NCBI GenBank assembly: GCA_029882725.1
Contig: JAOUKG010000071.1
Location: 1 to 8,664 of the forward strand
DNA length: 8,664 nt
Origin: Cyclobacteriaceae bacterium
GTDB lineage: Bacteria > Bacteroidota > Bacteroidia > Cytophagales > Cyclobacteriaceae
Reading direction: 5' to 3'
The translations under genes and the position numbers were made by a program. A model generated the notes under the pieces. The model was not told where the DNA came from. It did not search any database and saw nothing but the letters and a program-made list of their open reading frames with translations. The stretch's first letter is position 1, and each line of letters begins with the position of its first letter. Positions 7,087 to 8,664 of the stretch are shown here, one piece after another.

Positions 7087-7898
7087 GTAACGCGGAGCAA
7101 AGTGATGATTACTACCCTTTTGGGCTGACGTTCAATTCATGGCAGCGAGGGGGGAGTGTGAAGAACGATTATTTGTATAACCAAGGTGCTGAATTAACAC
7201 ACATGGGAGAGGAAGGTAAAATTTTCCTTACCGAAAGAGATGAAGATATTCAATGGGACTTTACCAAATACCGTACATATGATTATGCAATAGGAAGGTG
7301 GAATCAAATTGACCCAAAGGCAGACAGCCTATATTACATGTCACCATATAATGGGATGAATAATAACCCAATACGGTATAATGACCCTAATGGTGATTGT
7401 CCGTGGTGTGTAGGTGCATTAGTAGGTCTTGCAGTAGAATATACAAGTCAAGTGGTTGGTAATGTTATGGAAAATGGTGGAGAGATAACTTTGGATGCTT
7501 TTACAAATGTAGATGCTGCAGATTTGGCAACAGCAACTGTAGCAGGTGCAGCAACTGGGGGTTTAAGTTCTATGGGCGCACAATTTACAAAAACTGCAAT
7601 CACTGGTGGTGTTGCGGTTGTAAATGCAATGAGTGAAGGTGTTAAAGCATCAACTGATGTGGATGTATCTGTTACTAAAGGCGGAGAAGTTACAGTTGAT
7701 GTAAAATCTGTTTATACAGGGGATAAATCAATGACAGAAGCTGTAGTACAGTTTGCAACAGGTAATCTTCCTGCCCCTAATGTATCGAGTGATACCGTAG
7801 GGGAGGCTGTCAATGCAGTGTCAGAATATACCGTTGGTGCGGTAAAAAGTGTCCTTGAGGAAGGGGTCAATGTTCAAGCAAAGAAAGATAACCCCTAA
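7083..7898 (+). CDS. Orphan RHS C-terminal module: core end plus variable tip (5'-truncated RHS)
   Basis: The first 104 of 271 residues match the last part of a Bacteroidota-type RHS repeat-associated core: DDYYPFGLTFNSWQRGGS (8-25), KNDYLYNQG, then DFTKYRTYDYAIGRWNQIDP (59-78) and NNNPIRYNDPNGD (93-105). RHS proteins are normally over 1000 residues, with YD repeats before this block; none are present upstream, where the Asp-box gene lies instead. Residues 105-271 form the variable tip: a hydrophobic, Gly/Ala-rich stretch beginning CPWCVGALVGLAVEYTSQ, then a Thr/Val-rich end with VDVDVSVTKGGEVTVDV. I see no known nuclease, deaminase or other toxin motif. There is no signal peptide, so export without the missing body is doubtful. 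The start overlaps the previous stop as ATGA, allowing coupled translation. It may be a displaced cassette awaiting recombination with a full RHS gene, or a decaying remnant. Confidence 0.8.
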   Translation: MSNAEQSDDYYPFGLTFNSWQRGGSVKNDYLYNQGAELTHMGEEGKIFLTERDEDIQWDFTKYRTYDYAIGRWNQIDPKADSLYYMSPYNGMNNNPIRYNDPNGDCPWCVGALVGLAVEYTSQVVGNVMENGGEITLDAFTNVDAADLATATVAGAATGGLSSMGAQFTKTAITGGVAVVNAMSEGVKASTDVDVSVTKGGEVTVDVKSVYTGDKSMTEAVVQFATGNLPAPNVSSDTVGEAVNAVSEYTVGAVKSVLEEGVNVQAKKDNP

Positions 7899-7914
7899 TT
7901 AAAATATTTAAATC

Positions 7915-8424
7915 ATGAAATTGAAAAAGTCTACAATTATACCTCTATCATTAATAGTGTTGATAATTATTGGAATTATACTGTTGGGAAGGTTAGGAAA
8001 TTATTTAGACAATAAAATAATATTGGAAGGGGTCGAAGGATATTGTGATGTTTTTAACGAAGGGAAAAGAATGATAAGAATAAAATATGATGCAAACGGC
8101 AAACAGTATATAACAGGGGTTGGAAAGGGTTACTCAGGTATATTTGATGGTGAACAATTTACGATTAAATATCTTGTTGATAACCCAAAATCGGTCTTTG
8201 TTTTTTGGGATAAGCCATACTTCTCCAAAAATTATTCATATGAAGAAACAGAATGTATAGCTATTTCAAAAAAGTTGTCAATAATTTATTTTGAATACCT
8301 TGTTAATGGAAAGAGAATAGAAAGGGAAACACTTTTTAGAGACCATACTCTGGATAAATATAATTATAAGGTTCGTTACCGAAAAGAGAATCCAGAGATA
8401 GGTTATCTGATTCCGAAACAATAA
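7915..8424 (+). CDS. Membrane-anchored protein of two similar beta-rich halves, possible RHS immunity/accessory protein
   Basis: The 169-residue product has a single N-terminal membrane segment (about residues 8-25, IPLSLIVLIIIGIILLG) preceded by Lys, so the rest probably faces the periplasm. It could alternatively be an uncleaved signal. The soluble part shows two related modules. Residues 52-97 contain RIKYDANGKQYITG, then FTIKYLVDNPKSVFVF. Residues 121-167 contain IIYFEYLVNGKRIERE, then YKVRYRKENPEIGYLI. Each is a strand with a Y-x(2)-NGK turn, a spacer, and a second strand with K/R-Y followed by NP. This layout recalls DUF3592-like domains, but I cannot confirm the family. The start lies 16 bases after the RHS tip, in the place where polymorphic toxins carry their immunity gene; that role is inferred from position only. 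Stop TAA at 8422-8424 is followed by more TAA triplets. Confidence 0.75.
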   Translation: MKLKKSTIIPLSLIVLIIIGIILLGRLGNYLDNKIILEGVEGYCDVFNEGKRMIRIKYDANGKQYITGVGKGYSGIFDGEQFTIKYLVDNPKSVFVFWDKPYFSKNYSYEETECIAISKKLSIIYFEYLVNGKRIERETLFRDHTLDKYNYKVRYRKENPEIGYLIPKQ

Positions 8425-8463
8425 TAATAAAACACTGGTAACACAAATCCATAACCACCCCCG

Positions 8464-8530
8464 ATTCCCTCCAACCCCAATGGCAGGGAATGTCCTCCAA
8501 GGGAGTTCTACGGACACAGGGGTTTGGAGG
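8464..8530. repeat. Compact set of nested inverted repeats downstream of the RHS cluster
   Basis: CCTCCAACCCC (8468-8478) faces GGGGTTTGGAGG (8519-8530) with one bulged base. Inside it TGTCC (8491-8495) pairs with GGACA (8512-8516). An alternative hairpin pairs ATTCCCT (8464-8470) with AGGGAAT (8485-8491). The two foldings share bases, so they would exclude each other. The stretch is richer in G+C than its surroundings. It could be a mobile-element end, a small structured RNA or a terminator-like region; no T-run follows directly. Confidence 0.4.
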
Positions 8531-8553
8531 TAGCAGTTCTTTTCCTCACCCCC

Positions 8554-8595
8554 GTTCAATTTTTATGTGTTTATTTTTTATCGGTGAAATTGAAC
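8554..8595. repeat. Perfect 9-bp inverted repeat
   Basis: GTTCAATTT (8554-8562) and AAATTGAAC (8587-8595) are exact reverse complements separated by 24 A+T-rich bases. It may be part of a hairpin at the end of the RHS cluster transcript or a binding site. Confidence 0.4.
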
Positions 8596-8608
8596 TTCCC
8601 CTCTCCAT

Positions 8609-8659
8609 TTCAAATCTTTATTCTCTATCTAAATCATAATCTCAATCAACAGATTTGAA
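8609..8659. repeat. Second perfect 9-bp inverted repeat at the window edge
   Basis: TTCAAATCT (8609-8617) and AGATTTGAA (8651-8659) are exact reverse complements with 33 bases between them. The window ends 5 bases later, so the context on the right is unknown. Confidence 0.35.
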
Positions 8660-8664
8660 TAGAG

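Noticed and set aside
8278..8559. Minus-strand ORF of 93 residues at the end of the window
   Set aside because: Half of it lies opposite the membrane-anchored gene, the rest crosses the inverted-repeat region, and no domain or signal is recognisable.

Overview
This 8.7-kb window looks like chromosomal DNA from a member of the Bacteroidota, probably Cytophagales or a relative. The coding DNA has moderate to low G+C and the start codons lack Shine-Dalgarno sequences. A TTTG-N19-TAnnTTTG promoter of the Bacteroidota type precedes the tRNA gene. The long exported Asp-box (VPS10/sortilin-like) protein and the YYPFGLTF-type RHS core end are also typical of this phylum. The placement is inferred from sequence style, not from a search.

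Positions 1-248 are an A+T-rich leader with one small palindrome. Positions 249-2697 hold three co-oriented genes: a retropepsin-like protease of the RimK-associated type (rimB-like), rimK (ATP-grasp glutamate ligase) and an M14-family AstE/aspartoacylase-like zinc hydrolase. This reads as a protein- or peptide-tailoring module with one amide-bond-forming enzyme and two candidate bond-breaking enzymes. At 2697-2861 the M14 gene ends inside a G+C-rich REP-like hairpin followed by a near-perfect tandem array of six 26-bp units. The array lies between two convergent genes and keeps all six reading frames open, so ORFs called there are artefacts.

A small outer-membrane-type protein is encoded on the minus strand (2908-3402). 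A self-contained tRNA-Thr(UGU) unit with its own promoter and a strong intrinsic terminator follows (3520-3699). A large exported multi-Asp-box beta-propeller protein occupies 3862-7086. Its stop codon overlaps, as ATGA, the start of an orphan RHS C-terminal module (7083-7898): the last part of an RHS core plus a 167-residue variable tip, with no RHS body upstream. Sixteen bases later is a small membrane-anchored protein made of two similar beta-rich halves (7915-8424), in the position of an immunity or accessory gene. The final 240 bases have no convincing gene but several inverted repeats.

The most interesting points are the orphan RHS tip locked onto a housekeeping-like gene with a duplicated-domain partner, the REP-derived tandem array, and the ligase/protease/hydrolase cluster. 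None is proven to be a new system from sequence alone.
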